Shown here piece after piece: positions 26,217 through 37,400 of a stretch of 64,000 nt of DNA. Source of the stretch: Phalacrocorax aristotelis (taxonomy: Eukaryota > Chordata > Aves > Suliformes > Phalacrocoracidae). A program made the translations under genes and the position numbers. The notes under the pieces are model-generated. The model did not search any database. It saw only the letters and a list, made by a program, of their open reading frames with translations, and was not told the DNA's origin. Positions within the stretch are counted from its first letter, which is position 1. Each line of letters starts with the position of its first letter. The stretch covers positions 125,723,963 through 125,787,962 of the forward strand of contig NC_134277.1 in assembly GCF_949628215.1 (NCBI RefSeq), read 5' to 3'.

Positions 26217-26223
26217 ACATTCA
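26217..26223 (-). promoter_or_regulatory. PLAG1: miR-181 seed match in PLAG1 3' UTR
   Basis: The transcript reads UGAAUGU (7mer-m8). It is only about 45 bases from the miR-15/16 8mer at 26165, a distance slightly beyond the usual cooperative range. Confidence 0.45.
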
Positions 26224-26664
26224 CTCTGGTTCAACTGTACCACTGAAGCTTATACTGAAAAGTGTTTACATATGATTAGCAATAGTTCTGTGTCACTTCC
26301 AGGGCTAGATAACTGTTATCAAAAGACACTGCCTTCCAACAAAAGTAAGACACCCTTATTGCATAAAAGTTTTGGGACTATCCAAACACATTTTGAACTA
26401 CTGTGGTGTTATCTGTACGTTGAGCGTGATGCTAAGTAGGCTGTGGCTTTAACTGTACACTGGGAGGATGCAGGATGGGCAGCTAAGCCTATACGGTTTA
26501 CTACATACCAGGTAAGTACATTTATTTCAGAGGCTTATCGATAGACTGAGAAGAATACAGGATGAGCTGCTAAACCAGTGTATGAGACAGACATAACAAA
26601 GGATGCAATCCTGCTCCTCTCGACCTTTACAGATGCAGGATCAGGCCCCAAGTTAACTTCAGAC

Positions 26665-26672
26665 AGCAGCAT
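26665..26672 (-). promoter_or_regulatory. PLAG1: miR-15/16 7mer overlapping a miR-103/107 match
   Basis: The transcript reads AUGCUGCU, which contains UGCUGCU (miR-15/16/424 7mer-m8) and AUGCUGC (miR-103/107 7mer). Confidence 0.4.
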
Positions 26673-27228
26673 AGCGGTGATAGGATATGATGAAAAAAAT
26701 CTGTATCAAATACTGCACATTAAACATTTTTGCCATAGGTTACCATCCAGAACTCCAGAGGACACAGTTTTCAATCGGTGAGGACAAACTCCTAATTTCT
26801 TTTGACTGGTATTCAAAATGGCAGTAGAAGACAGTGTAGTTTGAAACATGTAAACCTAGTAAAAACCATTGTAAAACCCTTAAGAAAGACACACTGGTTC
26901 TGTGCAATATAGCAAATTGATAAGAAAACACTGTAAAAATGTACCTGTTTAAAATTACAATGTCTACCATTTTGTACACAAAGCATTATACCAAAGGCCT
27001 ACATATATGTAATCTAATGGCACTTGAAACAAATTATAATAAAAGGTTTTATAATAAAAAGCATAACCTGTAAGAAATTTTCTTAAAAGGTTTAGGTTTT
27101 CTTTTTGAAAGTGCTATATCTTGTAATATGTGTAACATAGAGGTTGACCAAGCTTTATTTTAAAAAATATTGGCCTATAATACATGTTTAGCTCACTAGG
27201 CAAATGATCCTGAAAATATGTACTCTTA

Positions 27229-27235
27229 ACATTCA
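27229..27235 (-). promoter_or_regulatory. PLAG1: miR-181 seed match in PLAG1 3' UTR
   Basis: The transcript reads UGAAUGU in an AU-rich context, which favours accessibility. Confidence 0.45.
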
Positions 27236-27894
27236 TTATTAGCTTAATAAAGCAATCAGCTCTGGCTCATGTTTCAGTCAGTATATGGTTTTTAAAAACC
27301 GCTACTGCCAAATTAACAATAAATCACTCTATTCCACATTTTACTACTAAATAAAGCACAAGCAACAAGTACACAAAAATATATATATTAAAAAAAAAAA
27401 AACCTTACTAGAATTTAGAAGTTGCACAAAGAGTGGTGCACGATCAGCCAGCCCTCCCCCCTCCCGCCGAGAATCCATCTGAAATAGAGAAAACAGGGTT
27501 TAAAACCTGACATTTTAGTAGTGGCCAATATTGACTCTGCCTAAGTGATACTCAAAAGCACTCCGGTGGTGGTAGTATTGCTTACAGTGTCAGTCTACTT
27601 CCACGTTACCATACATCCTAGTTCAGTGGCAAACGCACTCAGCGCAGCCACCCACTGAAACCCTGACTGAATGAGGTTCAATATCTTGTCTGAGGTCCCT
27701 ATTTCTCAAGTGAAATGTACGTCTAACTCCAAAGTGAAATGTCAATCCCTTTTCAGGAAGCTAAGGCATGAACAAAGTAGTAAGGATTCTGGCTACACGC
27801 TAAGAAACGGGTGTTGGCAAAGTGACTGTTGGGTTTTGTTTGTTTAATCAAGTCTAATCGGCAACAGAGACTGATAAACAGTCGCTACAGGTTG

Positions 27895-28030
27895 GAACTT
27901 TGTGTGCCAGAGGCTGCCCAGGACGTGCAGTGCTGCCTGGCCACGCTGCCGGGCCGGCCGCAGGATGCCGAGCACTCGCAATTTCCCTCTGCTGCAGATG
28001 CTCGGCTCCGTGCAGGACATGGCCCACTGG
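27895..28030. other. GC-rich island inside the PLAG1 3' UTR
   Basis: About 135 bases rich in G and C with several CpGs (for example around ccgggccggccgc at 27949-27961) sit abruptly in otherwise AT-rich UTR. It keeps frames open on both strands but resembles no known exon. It may be a local insertion or a small CpG-rich element. Confidence 0.5.
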
Positions 28031-29042
28031 AAGAATTAAGTCCACTTATCTTCATCTCAGATTGATTTAAAGGACTGAGAATAAACCCGAGTTCCTCCTA
28101 GATGCGTTATGGTTGCTGATTTAAACTAGAGTTACATTTGGTTGCATTCACCTTGTGCTCTGTTCATCTCTGTTTTTCTTTCCTTTAGAAAGGTGACAAG
28201 AAAAAAAGCAATATTGAACAAATCATTCAACTAAAGATGTAAGTAAGCGAGCAATCTGTTTCACAGAAACCAGAGGAAGCAGTCATGAAGCAGAGCTAAA
28301 AGCCCACTTTGAGATAACGTGCTCCTAAACCCAAAATCTAGGAGTAGTTTGCAGAATTTCAAAAGGTATTTTCCTTATTAATACATCCTCACTTTAATGC
28401 CTTTGGAACACAAACACATTTATAAAAATGTTATCTTTCAGTAATAAAATTTAAATACACATATGTATAAAATAGTAAAACTACACCTGCATATTGCTCC
28501 TAGAATTAAAAAAAAAAAAGTAGGAGCTACTGATAAAACATCTGGAGCATGAGCTCCTTAAATGGGAGCAACTTTTGTTTCTGTGAAGTATAGTTAGTTT
28601 AACCACTTAAAACCTTGTATGAAACCTCATTATTGTTTGAGAGATATTAATGTACGCGATTTCTATTTTTTAATTCCTTGTACAAAAATGACAAGGAAAA
28701 GAATGTTATTGTTGAATTACAGCAAATCTAGTTTGCTTTCATGCATCACAGGGCTGGTGTGGGTTTTTTTTCCTCTTTTGGTTATTAGGGGTTGGGGAAT
28801 AGAATATATTGCATTAGGTAAAAGTGGTGTAAGCAATATGCTTTTACTTCACTCCTAAGAGTCCTGTCTTTAAATCTTGGCAATGGGCAAAAAGTCCCTA
28901 ACCAAGTACCCAGGTGTAGAAAGTGTGATTAACATCTAACTTGTTGCTTAGGAGGACATAACACACCATGTAACACAACTGAAAAGATCATTCCAATAAA
29001 AAAAAAAACCAAAACAAAACAAAAACTGGTATTTGCAAATTT

Positions 29043-29049
29043 ACATTCA
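29043..29049 (-). promoter_or_regulatory. PLAG1: miR-181 8mer seed match in PLAG1 3' UTR
   Basis: The transcript reads UGAAUGUA across 29042-29049, a full 8mer. It is the strongest of the four miR-181 matches and lies about 1.1 kb after the stop codon. Confidence 0.5.
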
Positions 29050-30150
29050 CTCTATGACTGCACACTAGTATTGAACTGAAAATAGATACACACTTTCTGG
29101 CTGGACTTGATCCACCCTTTGGCGGTGGCAGCTGGGAGAAGACTGATGCCTACAAATGTGAATACACTATTGGAAGATTCCTATGCAGTACTTTCTATGC
29201 TACTAAAGAGAAAAAAACAGCAAGTTAAGAATTAAAACAAAAACTGCGACAAAATATTCTGCATTACTAAATTACAATGCTTTTATATTTCAAGATCAGC
29301 CATTAATTTCGCCTGTTTCCCTCTACCAGAGTCATGAAAGCACAACAACACAGTTCCAAATTCAACTTGAAACATTTGTCATTTAGGCAAGCAGAGATTC
29401 TCTGTTGAAATTCTGTTCAGCCATGATTTTAGAGCATTAAACTAAATTTTTTTTTCTTCTGTTATCCATAACAGGCCACAAAAATTTAAGCCAGAAAATG
29501 GCAAAATTCTTAACACCTTTTATAATGACTTCAATACAAGTCAAAATGCTATATATATGTACATGTGTATATATGGACTTCTATATATACACAGACAAGT
29601 TTTCAGAAAAATCTGAATTCTATATTTATTTAAAAAATTTAGATTTGTCATTCTAGAACAGATCAGATGTGTTACCATTTGGGAAGAGGATTTGTTTGGA
29701 AAGGGACTTGAGAATTTTTTTCCCCAAATCTTCAGGAACCTTTGTGATACATAATTGGATTCTTTGCAAATACTAAAATACATTAAAAGGTAAAAGTGGT
29801 AGTTCTACCACTGACATCAATGAAACAGAATAGCTGGTGTGGTTAAAAGTTTTAAGAAAGGGATGAGTGTTGAAAGTTTGCCTGGGATGACTTTCTACTG
29901 AACATTTTAAGTGTGTCAATTGGCAGTGAAAATGAAAACGAGACTGTTTAAAATAAAAAACAAAGTAAACACAGCTGAGAATAAACACTTTCAAAACATT
30001 TTAAAGTTAATTTAAATTTCTTACTGGCTTCATGAGATTGGTACTGTACAAAAGCAGAGAATTTATAATGTCTTATAGTAGGCACTAAGTTAAAAATGGT
30101 CACCTAAGGCATTTCTACAAATAGACAGTAACAAGCCAGCTTTGTACATC

Positions 30151-31414
30151 CTATTGGAAAGCTTGATGAAATCGTGGTAGGGTGGTGGTTGTGCTTAGAC
30201 TGCTTGTGAAAGCTGCTGACAACGAGTGCAGAGACCCAAGACCTATACTATTGCTAGGATCTTGTGGATCCTGGGTTTGTGGTGGAAGTTGAGTCATAGA
30301 AGAATGTGCCTCCTCTTGCGTATAACTCATTCCGAGGTTTCCCACTGAAACAGAAGGATTATAGGGAGGGCCATTTACAGGTATGAAGTTGAACAGCTGG
30401 GAAAAGTCCAATGATGGGGTGTTTAGAGGTTCACTAATAGGAACGGAGCCCTTGGAAAGGGAAACCTCCCCAGACCCATCATCTAGTGGCCCTACTTGTG
30501 GATCCAGCCCTAGTTTTGATGAAGATGCTTGAGAATCCTGGGATGAAGAAGGCATACCACTTTGCAACTCCATTAGGTAACTTTCGATTTCCCCTTTCAA
30601 TGGCTGTTCTTTTTCAGGCATAGAAATTGCATATGAGGTAGTACCGAGTGGATATTTCAACGATAGCTGGTGAGAAGGGTGGACAGACTCCATATCTATT
30701 GGACAAGGCATTCCCAATGGCAACGATGTGGCAACCATTTGGTGTGCAGATGCAGAACTCTGCATGGACTGAATCTGAGTGTTGTAGAGATTTAATTGCA
30801 AAGTGTTTGTAAATGGCTTTGATGTCAGTTCACTGGAAGGTAAAGACATCACTGGAAGCAGCTCATCCTTAATAGGCACAGAAACATTGCAGGTAAAGGG
30901 ATCTAGAAGGTCCATTGGCTCTGTTTTGACCTTCAAAAGTTCTTGGTTGTGACTTTTCTTCATGTGGCGCGTGAGGTGATCCTTCCGCCCAAATCTCTGT
31001 GCACAGTACTGACAGAGGAAGTCCTTTCTTCCAGTGTGCACTACCATGTGTCTACGGACATCCTTTCGGGTGTAGAACCGACGATCACAGTGTTCACACT
31101 GGTGCTTTTTCTCCTTCACTCCACCCGATGACTTGCCTGCGTGAGTTTTTAGGTGCTCCAGCAGCACTCCTGTGCTTTCAAAAGTCTGCAAACATACCTT
31201 ACAGGTGAGGTCACCGCTTGTTGCAGCATGCAAAGCCAGGTGACGTTTGAACCCAAGCTTGGTATTGTAGTTCTTTCCACATTCTTCACACTTAAAGGCC
31301 TCTTTGTTGGGATTGTGTGTATGTAGGTGATTCTTTAGGTGATCTTTTCGGTGAAACATTTTCTCACAATAATTACACTTGTGGGTTTTCTCAGGAGAAT
31401 GAGTAGCCATATGC
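30151..31414 (-). CDS. PLAG1: PLAG1 zinc-finger transcription factor, second (last) coding exon
   Basis: This exon encodes residues 82-501 plus the stop. The acceptor AG is at 31416-31415. The first base (31414) completes Arg81, and the next codon is His82, a zinc ligand of finger 2. It holds fingers 3 to 7 of the C2H2 array: Cys/His sets 94-97/110-114, 123-126/139-143, 152-155/168-172, 187-190/203-207 and 215-218/231-236. After that comes a Ser/Pro/Gln-rich activation region to the end, LPRFHQAFQ. PLAG1 is a nuclear activator of growth genes such as IGF2, binding GC-rich core-plus-G-cluster sites mainly through fingers 3, 6 and 7 (family knowledge). The joined protein is 501 residues against 500 in human. 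Met83 opens this exon's frame and corresponds to the known short isoform that lacks the first two fingers. Confidence 0.98.
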
Positions 31415-32004
31415 CTTTAAACACAGATATATTCTGTAAGTAATTATTTTGATCAAAAAACATATGTGCTCATTTTTTAATGGCAGCTAAATACTACACT
31501 AAGGGCTGCTTTGCAACAGAACCTTTTAACTGAAAGCATGACACTACAAAGACAGTTTGACAAATTTAAATATAGCAAAACGTGAGCCATTTCACTTAAA
31601 TTGACACCTTAGTTTTGGTGGGTTTTAGCTACTGTAACAGGGGTATACGGGCAAGTATGAAAGTACTCATGTAAAAGTCCATAACCAAAAAATTTTCAGT
31701 CCATACTCTTTTTTCTTGTGACAATTCCTTATACAAATGAAAATTCTACGCTCATTAAAAAAAATAAAACAACAAACAAACAAACAGAAAACAAAAGCAG
31801 AAAACAAATTAAGAAACAAAATCAAAGACATTAGCTTGCAAACTTAGGTAATTTAGAATTCTAGAAACAATCCAATGGCTACTTTAATTAACACATCCTC
31901 TCTGCAATCAGCTGAAGGCGTACACAAATATATACTTTTACACGGCTTAACACGGCCAACATAAAATAGATAATATAATCTGAAAGATAAATAGAGTTTA
32001 ATAC
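31415..32004 (-). other. PLAG1: PLAG1 intron between the two coding exons (590 bp)
   Basis: A canonical GT-AG intron on the minus strand. The donor is CTAAG|GTATTA at 32005/32004 and the acceptor is TTTAAAG|GCATATG at 31415/31414. It interrupts codon 81 after its second base, just before the first zinc-binding His of finger 2. Removing it restores the family's KYKL.RHMATHSPEK junction without a gap. Confidence 0.95.
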
Positions 32005-32246
32005 CTTAGTAATTTGTACTTAGAAACAAAGGCCTTGGTGCAGTCTTGTTGTGTGCACTTGTAGGGCCTCTCTCCTGTGTGAGAGTATGAGTGAACCTTT
32101 AATTTCTCAACACTGTTAAAGGCCTTGTCACACAGTTGGCAAGGAAAGTTTTTTCTTGGTTTGGTTTCACCACGCTTACGTTTCCCTGAAGGGACTTTCT
32201 GGGTATCTCTTACTTCTGACAAATCACCAGGAATGACAGTGGCCAT
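32005..32246 (-). CDS. PLAG1: PLAG1 zinc-finger transcription factor, first coding exon
   Basis: This exon encodes residues 1-80 and two bases of codon 81. It starts [14 protein letters not shown], as in other vertebrates, at the ATG at 32246. It includes the basic nuclear localisation signal KRKR at 22-25. Finger 1 has Cys36, Cys39, His52 and His56. The cysteine half of finger 2 has Cys64 and Cys69; its histidines (82 and 86) lie in the next exon. The exon ends at a GT donor (32004-32003); reading on into the intron meets a stop one codon later. The start context is GCGATGG, a strong Kozak match at +4. Confidence 0.98.
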
Positions 32247-32363
32247 CGCAGCCTAAACCAGGCCTTCTTGTTGGACACTTGGGAATTGCCCAACTCCACT
32301 AAATGATTTAGCTTTAGATGGCTTCTCAAGTTTCATGTGGTCGTAAAAGAAAGCAAAAGGGGA
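32247..32363 (-). other. PLAG1: PLAG1 5' UTR part of the first coding exon
   Basis: The exon begins after a strong polypyrimidine tract and CAG on the minus strand (acceptor AG at 32365-32364). That leaves 117 bases of leader before the ATG. PLAG1 in mammals likewise has its start codon inside an internal exon, preceded by non-coding exons far upstream. The leader contains a short upstream ORF. Confidence 0.8.
32253..32336 (-). CDS. Upstream ORF (27 codons) in the PLAG1 leader
   Basis: An ATG at 32336 opens a 27-codon frame beginning MKLEKPSKAKSF. It ends at TAG (32255-32253), six bases before the PLAG1 ATG. The uORF is in the same frame as PLAG1 and is separated only by that stop and two codons. 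Its start has A at -3 and A at +4, an acceptable context. A uORF ending so close to the main start would be expected to lower PLAG1 translation or to allow reinitiation or readthrough. Peptide function is unknown; this is inference from position. Confidence 0.55.
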   Translation of the reverse strand: MKLEKPSKAKSFSGVGQFPSVQQEGLV

Positions 32364-32721
32364 CTGGAAAAAAAAAATAAGAAACAACTAGTTTGTAACT
32401 AAACTTAGATTTTGAAGTTTACTTGCTATGTGATGCTTCTGAATAAAACTTAAAAATAAAATTAGGTTCAGCTGGTCTAATGTAATACCTGTAGGTTTCT
32501 TTACACTATTTGCTGCAACTCTTAAAATTCATTGCTCAGGATGAACAGATCCACATTTGCCCTGAAATCACACCTCACAACTTTCCCCACCAGCACTGAT
32601 GGAGAACAGCAAAGTTTCTGTCAGATTACAGGAGACATCAGGCAAAGAGCCTTCCTACCCAGATGGCTTTTGGCAGCTTCGTATTTCAAAGGAATTAAAG
32701 CTGTGCCTGTGGTGTTTGCAC

Positions 32722-32761
32722 GGACACATGCACACATGCACACATACATGCACACACACAG
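32722..32761. repeat. CA-rich microsatellite
   Basis: Degenerate ACACATGC and CACACACA units. A G-run of nine bases follows about 80 bases later, at 32840-32848. Confidence 0.8.
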
Positions 32762-33535
32762 TTATCAAAGTGAAAATTTGTAAGCCTCAAAATGTTTGAA
32801 AACCTGTGTGAACAGCAGCAATACCCATGCTGACAGTCTGGGGGGGGGCAAAACTCATGTTCTCGGGCATACCTCCTCATTTTGATTACTGCACATCTAA
32901 GCATCTACTCTAGTAAAATGTGCACACTGACAATGATTGCTAACGCCAGGTGAAATCATCCTGTAAACTTACCCTCTGCTAACAGAGACTTGACACATTA
33001 ACAACAGAAATCCCACATATTAGGGATAGATTAGCTAGATTAGGATTTTATCAGACCAGCACTGGAGGCTCCCACCCTCCTCACACTATCCTGCAAGATG
33101 TAGGGGCTGTAAGTGTTGAGATTTAGTCTAGCTCAGGATGGAGGCTTAGTCCTGCTGGGGCATTGCAAACCGCAAATTAAACCAGAGGCTTTGAGCTAAT
33201 GGAGGTACATGACACTTATGTCTGCCTTGCGGGTGAACAGCTTTAAATTCATCATCTGGTAACGTATAGTAGCAACTGAGCGCCTTCCATTACAGGGCAC
33301 TCAACAGCCCTCCTTTGTCAGGGCTAGCTGACAGCTTTCTTTTTATCATTGGAGCACAATTGCTACTTTAGATACCAAAATCCAGTGCTACTCAGAGTGT
33401 AAGGTCTGTGGTAGCAGGGGTGAGGAGAAGGATGGTGGGATGACAGCACTCAACGCAAGCATTGGTCAGGGCTGAAAAGCCCCAAAATTTGGCCTTCCTC
33501 CCCCTAAATCATTAACACCCCCTGCCAGGGTGTCA

Positions 33536-33735
33536 CAGCTTGCAGCTGCCATCCGCTCCAGCCTCTGCCGGGCAGCTGTGCGAGAGGTGGCTGGGCCGGC
33601 GGCACCGAGGCCGGGGGCTCGTTGGCTGGTCGCCCCACGGCCCCGGCAGCAGGGCAGGGGAAGCCAGCAGCTGCTGGGACAGGTGGAGCCGGGTGGCCGG
33701 GAGCCGGGCAGGGAGCACCACGGCCACAGCTGCTC
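33536..33735. promoter_or_regulatory. Small CpG-rich island about 1.2 kb upstream of PLAG1 exon
   Basis: By eye, about 200 bases have near 70 percent G+C and roughly 15 CpGs. It is the densest CpG cluster to the right of PLAG1 in this window. The position just upstream of the first coding exon makes an alternative PLAG1 promoter or enhancer possible. The long frames open here on both strands (for example 33504-34073) are expected from GC richness and show no domain. Confidence 0.4.
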
Positions 33736-34403
33736 CAACCTAATGCCACCTCCCTGATAAACAAAACTTTTCCCCACTGGCAGTGAGGGGAGGCTGGATA
33801 GCTTGGCGGCAGCCTGGCCCTGGTCTCAGCTGTCCTCTCTCCCCTGCTGAGGAGCAGCAGAGACAGAGGGAGCCAACCACTCCAGAGGGGAGCGGAGAGC
33901 AGCACCCATGTGCAATGGGGGGCAAAACTAAATGGTCCTTGCAAAAGCTGCAGCGTGGCCCTGGAAGAAAGTGGGGAGGAAGGAGAGCCTGTGTTTTTCT
34001 CAATGCACAGCAGGACAGGAGGGCAAGGGGGCAGGGACGGGGAGAAGGGGATGTGTCTCTTCAATGTCTGCATTTTATGAAAGCTTCAGTCTGAGATTTC
34101 CATTTGAGATGTGTACACAGAGTATGCCTCTGTCTACGCCTCTTCCTCCCTCCTCCCCAAAATTTTTCCTGTCTTTACAAGAAGAGAGAAACACTGGCAC
34201 TCCAAGATGGAAATCTGCTGCCTTTCAACCCTATGGTCCTTGAATGGCAGGTTAAACGATGCTACTTTCTTTAAGCAAGAAGTTTTGTAAGACTACCTTT
34301 ACTCTCCCAGTTTTATATGGAACTACTAACCTCTTTAAAGATACCCAGTGACAGAAAAAGTGTTTCTTTAAGGACTTATAATTCCAGATTTGTCTCTCAC
34401 TCA

Positions 34404-34452
34404 TTCCCACTCATGGGACAAAGCCTGGAGACATCAATTCCATGAGTGGGAA
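34404..34452. repeat. Perfect 13-bp inverted repeat with 23-base loop
   Basis: The arm TTCCCACTCATGG (34404-34416) is followed by its exact complement at 34440-34452. It could be a hairpin or the remnant of a small inverted-repeat element. Confidence 0.75.
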
Positions 34453-37400
34453 CATGGACAGGTCTTCAAAGAATCAGCTTAATTTAATTTTCTGCCTCTT
34501 AAGCAGCTTTCTAGCTAATAAGTGAAAAAATGAAACAGTTGTTTGGAGACTTGAGACCAAAGTGTTTGTGCAATAAAAGTAAATGAAGACCAGTTCCAAA
34601 GACTTCAACAAAGCCACCAATGGAATCAAAAGGAGGGTCTGATTCACATCAAAGTTGTGATAAATTTGTAGATTGAGATTTTTTTCAATATATGCTTTAA
34701 TTAGAATCTGGTAATAAAATTTATTGGGCTTTCTTGTAAATGAACACACTGGTCTTCTATGCATATTGGCCTGAATATAGAATGAAATCTTGTTTTAGCC
34801 TAATCTCTCCTCACAGATGAAGTTCTGGGGGAGAAGAAAAATCCAACCCGCTCTATGCTTACACAGGGTGTATCTATACCACACAGGCACCTATGAGAGA
34901 CCCACCTCACAGAGCCAACAATACAGCAGCCATGGCCCTTGCTGCGTGGCTATGGCACCTATGGTCTCAAGCGGTAAGAAAGGGCTACAGCCCCTTTCAC
35001 CTTCCTGCCAAATCCACACCTAGCCTGAGAGGGGCAGGCAGCATTAGTGGCAAAGGGCAAAGAAACTGCCTCCACAGTCTGCTGCAGGGGAGTGTGGTTA
35101 ATTTGACCGTGCTCAGCAGCAAGTGGCCTCCATGCCCAGCCAGCAATAAGGGAAGCAGGCAGAGCTGGTGGGATGTGGGGAGGGAGGGTGAGCTGCCATG
35201 GGGAGGTACAATGGACAAACCAGGATGGGGCTGTGGGGCCAGGGAGGTGCAGGGAGCACTGCCTGGGTGTTGGAAACATCTAAGGACTCGAGGACAGGGG
35301 TGAGCTGGTAATGCTGGGGACAGGTGGAGAGGAACTGAACGTGCATCAAGCTGGGGAGATGCAGGATCTTAGGCCATGCAGAAGGGTGATATGCAGGGTC
35401 TGATGTAAGGCCAAAAGGAGCGTTTGCCCAGCGTGGAACAACATATGAGGCTTAACTGTGAAATTAACAACTCTGACAACTTCTCATTCCTGTTCTAAAT
35501 GCAAGGATCGCACCTCAGGCTGGAGGATATCCTATATTCAGGCCAATATAACATTACTGTTGTCTTCTCCAAAGCTTCAGGTAACCTAGCTGCTGTACCA
35601 GATGTAACTCTGAATGTTGTCACACATTAATAATTCAGGTTTTGTTGCTCTATGATCAAAACTAATTAAGCTGACTTTGAACTGTGTTAAGTGTCCTTAA
35701 AAATGCATCATTAAAACAAATATAGTGTGGATCCAATCTTTGACAATGACAGTGTTTTATTAAAAAAACCATGTACGCACTATTATCTCAGTACCGTTTC
35801 TCAACAGATGAGGCAATTAAGAACTTCAGTATTGTTCACTGAATAGCAAATAACCACTTTCTTTTTTTTTTGCTTGTGGATATATAGACTGAGCAATGGA
35901 GATAAAACTTAAAAAACCACTGATCCTCAAATATTACACTTTCCAAAGACCAGCTGAAAGAATTTTATGAGTAATATTGCCTGTTTGTGTCTCAACATAT
36001 TATCACTTAAAATCCTCATTCTTATTGGTGCTTTCACAACTGCAGGATGAATGATTATATGCAGTATTAAATATAACAAACACATTACACAAAAGCTCAT
36101 ATATAATACTATTTTTAAAGAAGCATATACTTAGAGCAGCCTCTGTTCAATGCACACCTGATGTTTGCCCACTAAAGTCCTCAGATTTTGGTCTTAACCA
36201 GTTCCGCTGACTCTTCTTGGAGGAAACCAGAATCCAGTACTTCCCATTTTTACTGGTCTGAAAAACAAAAGGAAGAATGGACTAGACTCCAGCGAAATCA
36301 GTATATTCAGGAAGGCTGGAATGCGGCAAGACGGGGGTTGGAAAGAATCGGAAAGGAAAAGTTAAAAGGGATAGATCCAACCCATGCACAGAACATTATG
36401 TACTGTTAATTATAAACTGTAGGAATCAATTGTTCTTGCATTATCAGTAGCAATTATGCACTTCAATTTGCAATATACTTACATCATTTCAACTAATGCT
36501 ACGCTGGACAGTAACACATAAAGAGATAAAATTAGACAAAAGCGAAGGAGTTTTCAATAAAGTTAAAAACAAAACAAACAAAAAATTCCACAAACCACAA
36601 ATAATTTAGAAATAAGAGTGAAACACATAAAATGCTGGGCCCAGCCTTGAGTTTCTTACTCAGAAAGGACTGAATAAGAGAAGATTTCTGGATTAGGCCC
36701 AACTTTACTAGAACCTAATGCCTTCATTCTGCTTAATTATACAGGAAATAGCAGCTTAAAAGGTGACCTGCAAAGGAAAATAAAATTAATTTAAAAAAAA
36801 TAATAAAGCCTCCTGATGATGTACATGCTACAGGTAAATCCCAATAGAGGGCAAGTCTAGGTGTGCCTGAGCAAATCCAGAGGGCCTTTCTGGAATTTCC
36901 CTTATATCTCCCTTTTCCCTGCCACCATCCTTTTGTAAATTTGCAGCATGTCTTTCTTCTCTTGCTAGAAGGCTCCTGGATGACACAGGTATATGCAGAA
37001 AATACGTTCAGCGCCTCATTGTAACGGGGAGGTTTACCCCCTCCAACTCTTCCAGATATATAAGGGTAAAGCCCTATACATATACACGCACACACCCCAT
37101 GTGGCATAGCAGGCTGAAGGTATTTGGCAGGAGCCCCGGAGTAATGTAACATTTCCCACCGCATAATCCATGTTCCCTTCTCCCTTCTCATTCGCTCCAG
37201 GAAAGTATACTTCCTTTTGGTACCAAGTTCAGCTTTGCACAACCCCAGCCTCCTCTGCTGGTAAGCATGAATGTGAGCAAACCAGCACCCTTGAACACCT
37301 ATTAAAGGCAAAAGCACTTCAGAGAAACTGACTGAAGCTCTCCAACAGCTAAGGAGCATTTATTTGAGGGCTTTGCACATACAGGCAGGAGGCAGAAACA

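Larger units (their letters stand above)
25253..30150 (-). other. PLAG1: PLAG1 3' untranslated region (inferred, about 4.9 kb)
   Basis: This AT-rich, gene-free sequence runs directly from the PLAG1 stop codon to a polyadenylation hexamer at 25273-25278. Mammalian PLAG1 mRNA also has a multi-kilobase AT-rich 3' UTR, so the length fits. Internal AATAAA hexamers on the transcript strand, at 29625-29630, 27154-27159 and 26521-26526, could give shorter forms. It carries four miR-181 seed matches and three miR-15/16-type matches. A GC-rich insert at 27895-28030 stands out from the rest. The 3' end is predicted from sequence only. Confidence 0.65.

Noticed and set aside
31998-32246. 82-codon frame as a stand-alone small zinc-finger protein
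   Set aside because: It is the first coding exon of PLAG1 read through into its intron. Splicing at 32005/31414 gives the family-length protein.
33504-34073. 189-codon minus-strand frame over the CpG-rich patch
   Set aside because: Several frames on both strands are open here because of GC richness. The peptide is Pro/Ala/Leu biased with no motif.
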